A stretch of 64,000 nt of DNA from positions 1,550,001-1,614,000 of the forward strand of contig NZ_CP192600.1 of NCBI RefSeq assembly GCF_050632395.1, given 5' to 3'. Shown one piece after another: positions 26,188 to 34,992 of the stretch. The position numbers and the translations under genes were made by a program. Under the pieces are notes generated by a model. It saw only the letters and a list, made by a program, of their open reading frames with translations. It did not search any database and was not told where the DNA came from. Position 1 is the first letter of the stretch, and each line of letters opens with the position of its first letter. Origin of the DNA: JAUYQR01 sp050632395. Its GTDB lineage: Bacteria; Pseudomonadota; Alphaproteobacteria; Rhodobacterales; Rhodobacteraceae.

Positions 26188-26961
26188 ATGGGGACCAAGC
26201 CAATTTCAACGCCGGAGGCGATCCGGGTTGATGACCTGTATAAATCCTTCGGCACACACAAGGTGCTGAAAGGCGTGTCGCTGACCGCCCATGAAGGCGA
26301 TGTGGTCGCCATCATCGGCGGCTCGGGCTCGGGCAAAAGCACCATGCTGCGGTGCATCAATTTCCTTGAGACGCCGACCAGCGGCCAGATCACCGTTGCG
26401 GGCGAACCGGTCCAGATGCGCCCCGACGGCACCCCCGCCGACCGCCGCCAGCTGGAGCGTATCCGCCAGAGCCTTGGCATGGTGTTCCAGTCCTTCAACC
26501 TTTGGACCCACAAGACGGTGCTGGAAAATCTGATCGAAGTCCCCGTCCACGTGATGAAATGCCCCAAGGACGAGGCCATCGCCCGCGCCCGCAAACTGCT
26601 GGCCCGCGTCGGCCTTGCGGAAAAGGAGGCGGTCTACCCGGCCTTCCTGTCGGGCGGCCAGCAACAACGTGCCGCCATCGCTCGTGCGCTTTGCATGGAA
26701 CCGAAGGCGATGCTGTTCGACGAACCCACATCCGCGCTCGATCCCGAACTGGTGGGCGAGGTGTTGCAGGTGATCCGCGCGCTGGCCGACGAAGGCCGCA
26801 CCATGATCCTTGTCACGCACGAAATGAAATTCGCCCGCGAGGTCGCCAGCCACGTCATCTACCTGCACAATGGCGTCATCGAAGAGCAGGGCCCACCGGA
26901 GGCGCTGTTCGGCGCGCCCAAATCAGACCGCTTGAGACAGTTTCTCAAGTCGGTCAGCTAA
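26188..26961 (+). CDS. polar amino-acid ABC transporter ATPase
   Basis: Energises uptake through the two permeases downstream. In its 257 residues Walker A GGSGSGKSTM (about 45-54), signature LSGGQQQRAAIARAL, Walker B MLFDEPTSALDPE and the switch VTHEMKFAREV are intact, of the HisP/GlnQ class. A possible TTG start lies 12 bp upstream; I chose ATG 26188 behind GGGGAAG. It is the first of four genes forming a complete importer. Confidence 0.93.
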   Translation: MGTKPISTPEAIRVDDLYKSFGTHKVLKGVSLTAHEGDVVAIIGGSGSGKSTMLRCINFLETPTSGQITVAGEPVQMRPDGTPADRRQLERIRQSLGMVFQSFNLWTHKTVLENLIEVPVHVMKCPKDEAIARARKLLARVGLAEKEAVYPAFLSGGQQQRAAIARALCMEPKAMLFDEPTSALDPELVGEVLQVIRALADEGRTMILVTHEMKFAREVASHVIYLHNGVIEEQGPPEALFGAPKSDRLRQFLKSVS

Positions 26962-26989
26962 CGCACTATAACTGGAAGGAAAACCAAGA

Positions 26990-27757
26990 ATGAGAATGAA
27001 ATCCCTTGCCGTCGCGCTGACCCTGTTGGCCGCCCCCGTAGCCGCGCAAGAGGTCAAGGTCGGCATCGCCGCCGAACCCTATCCGCCTTTCGCAAGCCCC
27101 GATGCATCGGGCAACTGGGTCGGTTGGGAGGTCGAGATCATCGGTGCCGTCTGCACCGCTGCCGAACTGAACTGCGTCATCACTCCGGTCGGCTGGGACG
27201 GCATCATCCCGTCGTTGGTCGCAGGGCAGATAGACGCGATCATGGCCTCGATGTCGATCACCGAAGAGCGGATGCAGACCATCGACTTTTCGAACAAATA
27301 CTACAACACGCCGACCGTGATCGTCGGTACGAAGGGCGTCGACATGGCGCCGACCGCCGAAGGGCTGGCCGGCAAGATCATCGGCGTGCAGGTCTCGACC
27401 GTGCATGAGGCATATGTGAACAAGCACTTCGCCGCCACCGCCGCCGAGGTGAAGACCTACCAGACCCAGGACGAGGCGAACCAGGATCTCGTCGCCGGGC
27501 GGATCGACGCGATCCAGGCCGACAGCATCGCGCTGGACGCCTTTCTTGCCTCCGAGGCGGGTGCTGCCTGCTGCGATTTGAAGGGCGCGGTAGCCGATGA
27601 CAAGGAAGTGCTGGGCCTTGGCGTCGGCGTCGGCCTGCGCAAGGGCGAAGACGAGTTGAAGGCCAAGTTCAACGCTGGCATCGACAAGATCCGCGCCGAC
27701 GGCACCTACGACACGATCACCGCAAAATACTTCGCCTCGTCGATCTACGGCGACTGA
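26990..27757 (+). CDS. periplasmic polar amino-acid binding protein
   Basis: Captures the substrate for the importer. It has a signal peptide MKSLAVALTLLAAPVAAQ. The SBP family 3 core follows: VGIAAEPYPPFASPDASGNWVG, SMSITEERMQTIDFSNKYYNTP and GVQVSTVHEAYVNKHFA. 255 residues. A Cys pair (ACCDLK) lies in the C-lobe. The family (lysine/arginine/ornithine/histidine-type) suggests a basic or polar amino acid, not resolved further. Confidence 0.92.
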   Translation: MRMKSLAVALTLLAAPVAAQEVKVGIAAEPYPPFASPDASGNWVGWEVEIIGAVCTAAELNCVITPVGWDGIIPSLVAGQIDAIMASMSITEERMQTIDFSNKYYNTPTVIVGTKGVDMAPTAEGLAGKIIGVQVSTVHEAYVNKHFAATAAEVKTYQTQDEANQDLVAGRIDAIQADSIALDAFLASEAGAACCDLKGAVADDKEVLGLGVGVGLRKGEDELKAKFNAGIDKIRADGTYDTITAKYFASSIYGD

Positions 27758-27772
27758 GCCTGCAGCGGCGGA

Positions 27773-27822
27773 CTGGAGGGTTTCACACCCTCCAGACCTC
27801 CCGTGGGATACTTGTGCAAAGA
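27773..27822 (+). repeat. C-rich stem-loop intergenic repeat, copy B
   Basis: Hairpin CTGGAGGG, loop TTTCACA, CCCTCCAG (27773-27795), then ACCTCCCGTGGGATA and CTTGTGCAAAGAGGAAG. It aligns with the reverse complement of copy A (9057-9100) base for base over most of its length. It sits between the binding-protein and permease genes, where it could partly terminate transcription and so raise binding-protein mRNA over permease mRNA. Confidence 0.7.
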
Positions 27823-27869
27823 GGAAGCACAATTTGAAAAAAATCATTCCGGTCTGGCGGTAGGTCGCG

Positions 27870-28583
27870 GTGGGTCCTTTTGACCTTCTGGCGCTTGAGC
27901 CTCCGGGGTGGGGGGCCAACCTCTTGCGGGGGTTGGCCAATTCCGTTCAGATCGCGTTCGGGGCGTTTGGCCTTGGTCTTCTGATCGGCACGGCGGGCGC
28001 TTATGGCAAGCTTTATGGCGGCAAGATCACCCGTGACCTTCTGGGACTTTATACCACCATCGTGCGGGCGGTGCCGGAACTGATCCTGATCCTGATCCTT
28101 TATTTCGCAGTCACCGACCTGGTGAATCAGGTGGTGCTGGCGATGGGGGGCGAGCGTATCCAGATTTCTGGCGTTCTGGCAGGGATCGCCGTCCTTGGCG
28201 TGGTGCAGGGCGCCTATGCCACCGAGGTATTGCGCGGTGCGATCCTTGCCGTGCCACCCGGTCAGATCGAGGCGGCGCGCGCGATGGGTATGCCGCCGGT
28301 CAAGCTTGCCTGGCGGATCACGCTGCCCGCGATGTTGGGCTTTGCCATCCCGGGTCTGGCGAACCTGTGGCTGATCGCGACAAAGGACACCGCGCTGCTG
28401 GCTGTCGTGGGTTTCAATGAACTGACGCAGGAAACCCGGCAGGCTGCGGGGTCGACCAAGGCGTTCTTCACATTCTTCCTTGCCGCCGGGGCGATCTATC
28501 TGGTGCTGACACTGGTGTCGTCCTGGGTCTTTGCCCGGATCGAGGCTTGGGCGCGGCGCGGCGAACCAAGGCGGAGCCGGTGA
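27870..28583 (+). CDS. polar amino-acid ABC transporter permease (first)
   Basis: 237 residues from a GTG at 27870. BPD_transp_1 fold with the HisQ/HisM-type N-terminal segment LLRGLANSVQIAFGAFGLGLLIG and the cytoplasmic EAA loop (EAARAMGMPPVKLAWRITLP). TIVRAVPELILILILYF is the family's TVRGTPxLLQL equivalent. The stop overlaps the second permease's ATG by one base. Confidence 0.92.
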   Translation: MGPFDLLALEPPGWGANLLRGLANSVQIAFGAFGLGLLIGTAGAYGKLYGGKITRDLLGLYTTIVRAVPELILILILYFAVTDLVNQVVLAMGGERIQISGVLAGIAVLGVVQGAYATEVLRGAILAVPPGQIEAARAMGMPPVKLAWRITLPAMLGFAIPGLANLWLIATKDTALLAVVGFNELTQETRQAAGSTKAFFTFFLAAGAIYLVLTLVSSWVFARIEAWARRGEPRRSR

Positions 28584-29353
28584 TGCGCGGGTTTTGGGAA
28601 CCGCATCGTCTGGTGCTGGCCGCAATCGGCGCGGGGCTGGTGATCTGGTGCGCGGTGGCGCTGCGCTGGGACTGGATTCCTCAGTACGCCGGCGAAATGG
28701 CGGCGGGCGTCTGGCGCACGATCTGGCTTCTGGTGCTTTCGGTGGCGATCGGGATGACGCTGGCGATCCCGCTTGGTTTGGCGCAGGCGGCGGGGCCGTG
28801 GTGGCTTGCCGCACCGGCGCGCGCGTTCTGTACCGTGGTGCGCGGCACGCCGCTTCTGTTGCAGATATGGCTCTTGTATTACGGGCTGGGCACGCTGTTT
28901 CCGCAATACCCGTGGATCCGCAATTCCGACCTTTGGCCGATTCTGCGGCAGGCCTGGCCCTATGCGCTGTTGGCGCTGAGCCTGTCCTATGCCGGCTATG
29001 AGGGCGAGGTGATGCGCGGGGCGTTCAAATCGGTGCCGCCGGGGCAGTTGGAGGCGGCGCGAGCGATGGGGGTGCCGCGTTTCACCTTGTTCCGCCGGAT
29101 CTGGTTGCCGCAGGCGGTGCAGCGGGTGCTGCCGACCCTGGGGGGCGAGACGGTGCTGCAGATGAAGGCGACGCCTTTGGTGGCGACGATCACGGTGGTG
29201 GAGATTTACGAGGTCGCGAGCCAGGTGCGGCGGGAATTGCTGATCACTTATGAGCCGCTTTTACTGCTGGCGGCGGTCTATATGGCCTTGGCAGGGGTCA
29301 TCGTGCTGATCTTTCGGTGGCTGGAGAACCGGGTGCCGCAGAAGCGGGCCTGA
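28583..29353 (+). CDS. polar amino-acid ABC transporter permease (second)
   Basis: 256 residues. VVRGTPLLLQIWLLYYGLGTLF and the EAA loop EAARAMGVPRFTLFRRIWLP are diagnostic of the HisM/ArtM class. The ATG at 28583 overlaps the preceding stop (TGATG); an earlier in-frame ATG at 28547 lies inside the first permease and is rejected. It completes the ATPase, binding protein, two-permease set; a terminator hairpin follows. Confidence 0.92.
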   Translation: MRGFWEPHRLVLAAIGAGLVIWCAVALRWDWIPQYAGEMAAGVWRTIWLLVLSVAIGMTLAIPLGLAQAAGPWWLAAPARAFCTVVRGTPLLLQIWLLYYGLGTLFPQYPWIRNSDLWPILRQAWPYALLALSLSYAGYEGEVMRGAFKSVPPGQLEAARAMGVPRFTLFRRIWLPQAVQRVLPTLGGETVLQMKATPLVATITVVEIYEVASQVRRELLITYEPLLLLAAVYMALAGVIVLIFRWLENRVPQKRA

Positions 29354-29358
29354 CCCCG

Positions 29359-29380
29359 TGTCCCACGGTGGGACATTTTT
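29359..29380 (+). terminator. intrinsic terminator after the amino-acid importer
   Basis: TGTCCCAC and GTGGGACA arms around a single G (functional stem of about 6 bp, loop ACGGT), followed by five T residues. It lies 6 bp after the last permease gene and before the convergent iolB. Confidence 0.75.
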
Positions 29381-29434
29381 CGGGCTCAATGTTTTCAAGG
29401 GCTTGGTTGCGACTTTAACCAAATGTCAACCGTT

Positions 29435-30241
29435 TCAGGCGTCGCGCTTGGCGATCCAGTCGTGGTCGGGGTCGTTCTTGAACCGCCATCTCCGCAAGGG
29501 GCCGGCCATCACGTTCAGATAATACATCTCGTAACCGTACGGCGCGCCGCAGGGATGGTGCCCTTTGGGGACCAGCGTGACGTCGTGGTTTTTCACCGTC
29601 ATCGTTTCATCTAGTGAGCCGTCCTCGGTATAAACCCGCTGGATGCCAAAGCCCTGACCGGGTTTCAGCCGCATGTAATAGGTCTCTTCCAGATAGGTCA
29701 TGTTCGGGAAATCGTCTTCGTCATGCCGATGTGACGGGTAGGACGACCAGTGTCCCGCGGGGGTGTAGACCTCGGTTACCAAGAGGCTGTCGGCCACGTC
29801 GCGCATCTCCATCGCGATGTTGTTGACGTAGCGGGTGTTGGTATCCTTGCCGCGCGGAGTGAGGGTGATCCCATCAGGGCCAAGCCGCTGGGCCGGGTGG
29901 TTCCCCTTGCCGGGCGCGCTGCAGATGGCGAGGGTGCAGGGCGTGGTCGCGACTGCGTGCCAGTCCTGTCCGTTCGGCACATAAAGGCAATGCGGCGGGG
30001 TCTTTTCAAAGACGTCCATCCGGTCGCCCATCTCGCCCCAGTTCTGCCCGGCGGCCTGAACGGTGGCCTTGCCCTCGACGAGGACAAGGATCACCTCGCG
30101 GTCGCCCGTCGCGCCCTTGGCCACGTCGCCCGGTTCAAGCCGGTAGAGCGTGAAGCCGACATATCCCCAGCCTGCGCTTTCGGGCGTGATGTCATGCACC
30201 TTGCCACGCGTGCCGGTGGGTTTGCGGAGGAGGTCGGCCAT
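29435..30241 (-). CDS. iolB: 5-deoxy-glucuronate isomerase
   Basis: Cupin enzyme converting 5-deoxy-D-glucuronate to 2-deoxy-5-keto-D-gluconate in myo-inositol breakdown. In 268 residues it shows HRHDEDDFPNMTYLEETYY (metal-binding HxH...E) and VPKGHHPCGAPYGYEMYYLNVMAGP (second His). The start at 30241 gives MADLLRKPTG; the frame is open 150 bp further into iolE without conservation. Last gene of the iolC-D-E-B string. Confidence 0.95.
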   Translation of the reverse strand: MADLLRKPTGTRGKVHDITPESAGWGYVGFTLYRLEPGDVAKGATGDREVILVLVEGKATVQAAGQNWGEMGDRMDVFEKTPPHCLYVPNGQDWHAVATTPCTLAICSAPGKGNHPAQRLGPDGITLTPRGKDTNTRYVNNIAMEMRDVADSLLVTEVYTPAGHWSSYPSHRHDEDDFPNMTYLEETYYMRLKPGQGFGIQRVYTEDGSLDETMTVKNHDVTLVPKGHHPCGAPYGYEMYYLNVMAGPLRRWRFKNDPDHDWIAKRDA

Positions 30242-30251
30242 CGGGTTTCCT

Positions 30252-31166
30252 TCAGGCAGTTGGGCGGGAGTGGTCGATTTCAAGGCCCGCGGATTTGCAG
30301 ACCTGCAAGATATGGTCGAAGCCCAGTTTGGAATAGTCGTAGGGCGGTGCCTTGGCGGGGTCTTGCTCGGCTTCGACCACGATCCAGCCATTGTAATCCA
30401 TTTCTTTCAGCTTGTCGGTGACGGCCTGAAAGTCGATGCAGCCGTCGCCGGGAACTGTGAAGGCACCTGCAATGACCGCGTCAAGGAAGCTGCGGTTGTT
30501 GGCGCGCACGTCCTTCACGACATCGGGTCGGATGTCCTTGAAGTGGACGTGGTGGACGCGGTCAGCCCAAGTGTTCAGCACACGCATGACGTCGGCCCCG
30601 CCGAACAGAAGGTGGCCGGTGTCGAAGAGAAGCTTCACGTCAGGGGTGGAGCCTTCCATCAGCGCGTTCACGTCGTCTTCGGATTCGATGAAGGAGCCCA
30701 TGTGGTGATGGTAGGCGAGGGGCATGCCCTGATCCGCCATCCACTTTGCCAGTTCGCTGAGCTTTGCGCCGTAAGCCTTTACGTCGGATGCGGAAAACTT
30801 CGGGCGGTTGTTCACCGGCACTGCGATGTTGCCCTGCACGGTGTTGGAACATTCGGCATAGACGATGCAGGGCGCGCCGAGGGCGACAAACTGTTCGACC
30901 TGTTGGCGGACGGCCTCGATCTCGGTTTTCACGTCATTCACGAGGAGGTTGCCAGAGCACCAGCCGCCGCAGAGCGAGAGGCCGTTTGCGGTGAGGTAGG
31001 TCCGCAAGCCTTCGGTGTCGGATGGCATCCGGCGACCGCGTTCGACGCCGGTATAGCCGATCTCGCGCGCCTCGCGGAGTGCCTGCTCCATCGTGTAGGC
31101 GGCGGTCAGGTCCGGCAGGTCGTCGTTCTGCCACGAAATGGGAGAGATCCCGATCTTGACGCTCAT
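30252..31166 (-). CDS. iolE: myo-inosose-2 dehydratase
   Basis: TIM-barrel enzyme that dehydrates scyllo-inosose. In 304 residues the start MSVKIGISPISWQNDDLPDL is the IolE hallmark. VKLLFDTGHLLFGGADV and HVHFKDIRPDV carry the metal-binding His/Asp residues, and WIVVEAEQDPAKAPP closes the barrel. Nine bp separate its start from the end of iolD. No iolG (inositol dehydrogenase) gene, the preceding step, is in this window. Confidence 0.96.
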   Translation of the reverse strand: MSVKIGISPISWQNDDLPDLTAAYTMEQALREAREIGYTGVERGRRMPSDTEGLRTYLTANGLSLCGGWCSGNLLVNDVKTEIEAVRQQVEQFVALGAPCIVYAECSNTVQGNIAVPVNNRPKFSASDVKAYGAKLSELAKWMADQGMPLAYHHHMGSFIESEDDVNALMEGSTPDVKLLFDTGHLLFGGADVMRVLNTWADRVHHVHFKDIRPDVVKDVRANNRSFLDAVIAGAFTVPGDGCIDFQAVTDKLKEMDYNGWIVVEAEQDPAKAPPYDYSKLGFDHILQVCKSAGLEIDHSRPTA

Positions 31167-31175
31167 GTCTTGTCC

Positions 31176-33002
31176 TCAGTTGAGAAGCCACTGGGCCTTG
31201 GTGCCCGCTTCATATGCCTTGCGCGCCTCGGTCACTTCCGTGCGGTCGGAGACTTCTGGAACGGCCACGTCCCACCACGTGCCGCCAGCGCCGGTGCCGG
31301 GCATCGGATCGGTGTCGATCACGATGACGGTGGGGATGGTGGCGGTCTTGGCCTTTTGCATCTCGGCTTCCAGTTCCGCGATGGTGGCAACCTTGACGGC
31401 GTTTGCCCCCATGGCTCGCGCATGGGCGACGAAATCGAGGTTTGCCTCGTTCACGTGGTAGCTGTCGCGCAGAAGGTTGTTGAAGGGCGCGCCGCCGGTG
31501 GCCTGTTGCAGGCGGTTGATGCAGCCGTAGCCCCGGTTGTCGGTCAGGACGACGGTGAAGGGGATGCCCATCATCACCGCCGTTGCCAGTTCGGAGTTGG
31601 CCATCATGTAGCTGCCGTCGCCGATCATGCAGATCACGTCGCGGTCGGGGAGGGCCATCTTGATGCCCATCGCGCCCGCGAGTTCATAGCCCATGCAGGA
31701 AAACCCGTATTCCATGTGGTAGCCGCCCTGGGCCGCGCGCCACAGGACATGGAGCGCGCCGGGCATGGTACCTGCCGCGCACATGATGAGGGATTGCTTG
31801 CCGGCGTTGCGGTCGACCGCACCGATGACTTGCGCGTCGGTGGGAAGTTCGTTGGTTTTGGGCGCGGCGAAGAGGGTGTCGGTGGTGGCGAACCATTTGG
31901 TGCGGGCAGCAAAGTCGGGGTCTTGGAAGCGATGTTTGCCCAAGGCGGCGCTGATCTTTTCGAGGGCCACTTTCGCATCGGAAACAAGCGGTTGTGCGGC
32001 GCGCTTATGGGCGTCGAAGCCGTGGATGTTGATCGACAGAAGCTTGCGGTTGGGGTTGGAGAATACGGTCCAGGAGCCAGTGGTGAAATCCTGAAACCGG
32101 GTGCCGACGCCGATCACAAGGTCGGCTTTCGCGGCGAGATCGTTGCCGCAACCGGTGCCGGTCACGCCGGGGGAGCCGAAGTGGAGGGATTCCTCCCAAT
32201 CGACCGCGCCCTTGCCGGCCTGGGTTTCGACGAGGGGGATGTTGTGGGTTTTGGCGAAGGTCAGCAGGGTCTGTTCCGCGCCCGAATAAAGCACGCCGCC
32301 GCCTGCGACGATCAGTGGGTTTTTGGCGGCGCGGATGGCGGCGACGGCAGCCTCCAGTTCCCGCTGGTCGGGCTCGGGGCGGCGGATGTGCCAGACGCGG
32401 GGTTCGAAGAATTCGACCGGGTAGTCGTAGGCTTCGGCTTGGGTGTCCTGGCAGAAGGCGAGGCAGACCGGGCCGCAGTTGGCGGGGTCGGTCATCACGC
32501 GAAGCGCGCGGGGGAGGGCGGTCAGGATGTGTTCGGGGCGGCTGATGCGGTCGAAGTAGCGGACCACGGGGCGGAAGCAGTCGTTGGCGGAAACGGTCGC
32601 GTCGTCGAAATCCTCGATCTGTTGCAGCACCGGATCGGGCGCGCGGCTGGCGAAGACGTCGCCGGGGATCAGCAGGACGGGCAGGCGGTTGACGTGGGCG
32701 AGGGCGGCGGCGGTGACCATGTTGGTCGCGCCGGGGCCGATGGAGGAGGTGACGGCCATCGCGCGGCGGCGGTGGTTCGCCTTGGCATAGGCGATGGCGG
32801 CATGGGCCATCGTCTGTTCGTTCTGGCCGCGCCAGGTGGGGATGACGTCGCGGTGGGCGTGCAGCGCCTCGCCCAGACCGGCGACGTTGCCGTGACCGAA
32901 GATCGCCCAGACGCCTTCGATGAAACGGTCGCCCTCTGGCGTCATCTGCACGGAAAGCCAGCGGACCATGGCTTGCGCGGCGGTGAGGCGGATCGTGGTC
33001 AT
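31176..33002 (-). CDS. iolD: 3D-(3,5/4)-trihydroxycyclohexane-1,2-dione acylhydrolase
   Basis: Thiamine-diphosphate enzyme that opens the cyclitol ring. In 608 residues the N-terminal pyrimidine domain has GHGNVAGLGEAL and NEQTMAHAAIAYAK (catalytic Glu region), and the C-terminal domain has the ThDP motif MIGDGSYMMANSELATAV...DNRGYG. The start MTTIRLTAAQAMVRWLS at 33002 overlaps the iolC stop by four bases. The open frame continues 96 codons upstream in iolC and is not real. Confidence 0.96.
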   Translation of the reverse strand: MTTIRLTAAQAMVRWLSVQMTPEGDRFIEGVWAIFGHGNVAGLGEALHAHRDVIPTWRGQNEQTMAHAAIAYAKANHRRRAMAVTSSIGPGATNMVTAAALAHVNRLPVLLIPGDVFASRAPDPVLQQIEDFDDATVSANDCFRPVVRYFDRISRPEHILTALPRALRVMTDPANCGPVCLAFCQDTQAEAYDYPVEFFEPRVWHIRRPEPDQRELEAAVAAIRAAKNPLIVAGGGVLYSGAEQTLLTFAKTHNIPLVETQAGKGAVDWEESLHFGSPGVTGTGCGNDLAAKADLVIGVGTRFQDFTTGSWTVFSNPNRKLLSINIHGFDAHKRAAQPLVSDAKVALEKISAALGKHRFQDPDFAARTKWFATTDTLFAAPKTNELPTDAQVIGAVDRNAGKQSLIMCAAGTMPGALHVLWRAAQGGYHMEYGFSCMGYELAGAMGIKMALPDRDVICMIGDGSYMMANSELATAVMMGIPFTVVLTDNRGYGCINRLQQATGGAPFNNLLRDSYHVNEANLDFVAHARAMGANAVKVATIAELEAEMQKAKTATIPTVIVIDTDPMPGTGAGGTWWDVAVPEVSDRTEVTEARKAYEAGTKAQWLLN

Positions 33003-34906
33003 GTGCGGTCTCCTGCGCTGCGGCGGGCGTCGTCCCAGATGCCACAGAGGCGGCGGAAGTTGGCGGCCATCGTGGCTACGGCGGTGGCGTCGTCGATCTT
33101 TCCGGCCATCCAGTCGCGCCCGGTGTCGGCGTGGATCGTGCGGCCCACGGCGAAGCCTTTCACGAGCGGCTGGGCGGCGGCAAGGCGGAAAGCGGAGGCC
33201 AGCTCGGCCTCCGACTGGCCGAGGCCGAGGACGACGATGCCTTGGACGTGCGGATCGCGGGCGTTGATCGCGGCGCAGGTGGCATCCCACGCTGCGGCGG
33301 TCTGCATCGGTTCAAGCTTCCACCAGTCGGGGTAGATGCCGATGTCGTAAAAGCGGGTGATGAGGCGGGCGGTCGTGTCGTCCGTGACGGGTGCGACCTT
33401 GGAGGGAATGACCTCCAAGAGCATTTCCAGACGGTTGCGGCGGCAGGCGTGGAACAGGCGGGTGATCGTCGCCTCTTGTGCGGCCTGCATCTCGGGCTGG
33501 TCGTCGGGGTGGCAGAAGCAGAGGACCTTGACGACGTGTTCCAAGGGCCATTCCGAGAGGCCGCCGAAATCGGGGCCAAGCTCGGGTTCGAGGGTGAGGG
33601 GGCGGGAGCCGGGCCATTCCACGGGGCGGCCGATCCAGAGGCCTTGACCGGCGGCGCGGTGGAGGGCGGTTTTGCCGAGGCGGTTGTCGCAGAGGATGCC
33701 GTAGCCGGGCTGGCCTGCGGCGACGACCTCGGTCGCATCAAGGCACAACTCCTTGAAGTGGGCGATCTTTTCCGGTGTCGCGCCGGGAATTTCCTCGAGC
33801 TGGCTGCGGTGGTCGAAGGCGAAGGCGCGGACTTCCGTCCAGTCCTTACGGCGGTTGGTGGACCAGTGAATCTGTTCGAGGGGTTGGTCGTGGCGGAGCG
33901 CGGGGGTGGTGACGCCGCGCTTGAGGAAGAACTGCAACTCCTCCCACGAGGGGTAGGCGGGGGTGCAGCCGTGGCGCGAGACCGCGAAGGCACCGCAGGC
34001 GTTGGCATATTTGAGGGCGGTCGGCCAAGGTTCGTCATCCATCCAGCCGCGCAACAGGCCGGACATGAAGCCGTCGCCCGCGCCAAGGACGTTGAACACC
34101 TCGATCGGGAAACCGGGGCCGGACTGGCCGTCATCAAGGCTGTCGGGCACCGCGCCAGTGAAGGCGACGGCCCCCATCGGGCCGCGCTTGCAGACGAGGG
34201 TGGCATTCGACACGGACCGCACGGCGCGAAGGGCGGCGATCGTGTCGGTGGTGCCGCCGGCAATGTGAAACTCTTCCTCGGTGCCGACGATAAGATCGAA
34301 GAGGTGGAGGGTCGCTTGCAGTTTCGCGGTGACGGCGGCGCTTTCGATGAAGCGGCTTTCGCCCGCGCCATGCCCCGCCAGACCCCAGAGGTTCGGGCGG
34401 TAGTCGATATCAAGCGCAGTGCGTGCGCCGTGCTTGCGGGCAAGGGTCAGCGCCTTCATCACCGCAGCCTCGGTGCGTGGGTTCGACAGATGCGTGCCGG
34501 TGGCCACGACCGCGCGGGCATCGGCGATCAGGGCTTCGTCGATGTCATCTTCGCAGAGCGCCATGTCGGCGCAGTTTTCCCGGTAGAAGATCAGCGGGAA
34601 CTGCTTTTCATCGCGGATGCCGAGGAGGACAAGGGCAGTCAGACGCTCGGGGTCGGTCTTGACGCCGCGCACGTCGACGCCTTCGCGCACCAGTTCCTCG
34701 CGGATGAAGCGGCCCATGTGTTCATCGCCAACGCGGGTGATGAGGGCGGAGCGCATGCCGAGGCGGGCGGTTCCGGCGGCCATGTTGGTCGGGCTGCCGC
34801 CGATGTATTTCTGGAACGACCCCATGTCTTCAAGCCGGCCGCCGACCTGCGCGCCGTAAAGATCGACCGAGGATCGGCCGATGGTGACCACATCAATGCT
34901 TTTCAT
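32999..34906 (-). CDS. iolC: fused 5-dehydro-2-deoxygluconokinase / DUF2090 aldolase-like protein
   Basis: 635 residues. The N-terminal half (about 1-325) is a PfkB kinase: GGSPTNMAAGTARLG, and the C-terminal PfkB motif NVLGAGDGFMSGLLRG with the catalytic Asp. The second half (about 335-620) is the DUF2090 domain (FAFDHRSQLEEIPGA, GILCDNRLGKTAL, VLCFCHPDDQPE), which is fused to IolC in many proteobacteria and is thought to provide the IolJ aldolase step. The ATG at 34906 follows AGGA. First gene of the catabolic string, behind a candidate IolR site. Confidence 0.94.
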   Translation of the reverse strand: MKSIDVVTIGRSSVDLYGAQVGGRLEDMGSFQKYIGGSPTNMAAGTARLGMRSALITRVGDEHMGRFIREELVREGVDVRGVKTDPERLTALVLLGIRDEKQFPLIFYRENCADMALCEDDIDEALIADARAVVATGTHLSNPRTEAAVMKALTLARKHGARTALDIDYRPNLWGLAGHGAGESRFIESAAVTAKLQATLHLFDLIVGTEEEFHIAGGTTDTIAALRAVRSVSNATLVCKRGPMGAVAFTGAVPDSLDDGQSGPGFPIEVFNVLGAGDGFMSGLLRGWMDDEPWPTALKYANACGAFAVSRHGCTPAYPSWEELQFFLKRGVTTPALRHDQPLEQIHWSTNRRKDWTEVRAFAFDHRSQLEEIPGATPEKIAHFKELCLDATEVVAAGQPGYGILCDNRLGKTALHRAAGQGLWIGRPVEWPGSRPLTLEPELGPDFGGLSEWPLEHVVKVLCFCHPDDQPEMQAAQEATITRLFHACRRNRLEMLLEVIPSKVAPVTDDTTARLITRFYDIGIYPDWWKLEPMQTAAAWDATCAAINARDPHVQGIVVLGLGQSEAELASAFRLAAAQPLVKGFAVGRTIHADTGRDWMAGKIDDATAVATMAANFRRLCGIWDDARRSAGDRT

Positions 34907-34949
34907 CTGCTGTCCTGCTGTAAGCCGCGACTCGGGGTGTCGATCCTGA

Positions 34950-34965
34950 TGGAACAAATATTCCA
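34950..34965. promoter_or_regulatory. candidate IolR operator upstream of iolC
   Basis: TGGAACAAATATTCCA: perfect arms TGGAA/TTCCA around six bases, 43 bp before the iolC start. It matches the GGAA-N6-TTCC pattern that I recall for RpiR-type IolR in rhizobia. A second copy with one mismatch precedes iolR itself. Confidence 0.7.
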
Positions 34966-34992
34966 AATTTGCCGATCAGGAAAGAGTGTTCT

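Noticed and set aside
29412..29432. TTAACCAAATGTCAA, a near CtrA box
   Set aside because: The second half is TCAA, not TTAA, and it lies between convergent genes where no promoter is needed.
30150..33335. Open frame of 1061 codons on the plus strand opposite iolB-iolE-iolD
   Set aside because: It mirrors the strong third-position GC bias of the iol genes on the other strand and has no recognisable domain; the minus-strand proteins are certain.
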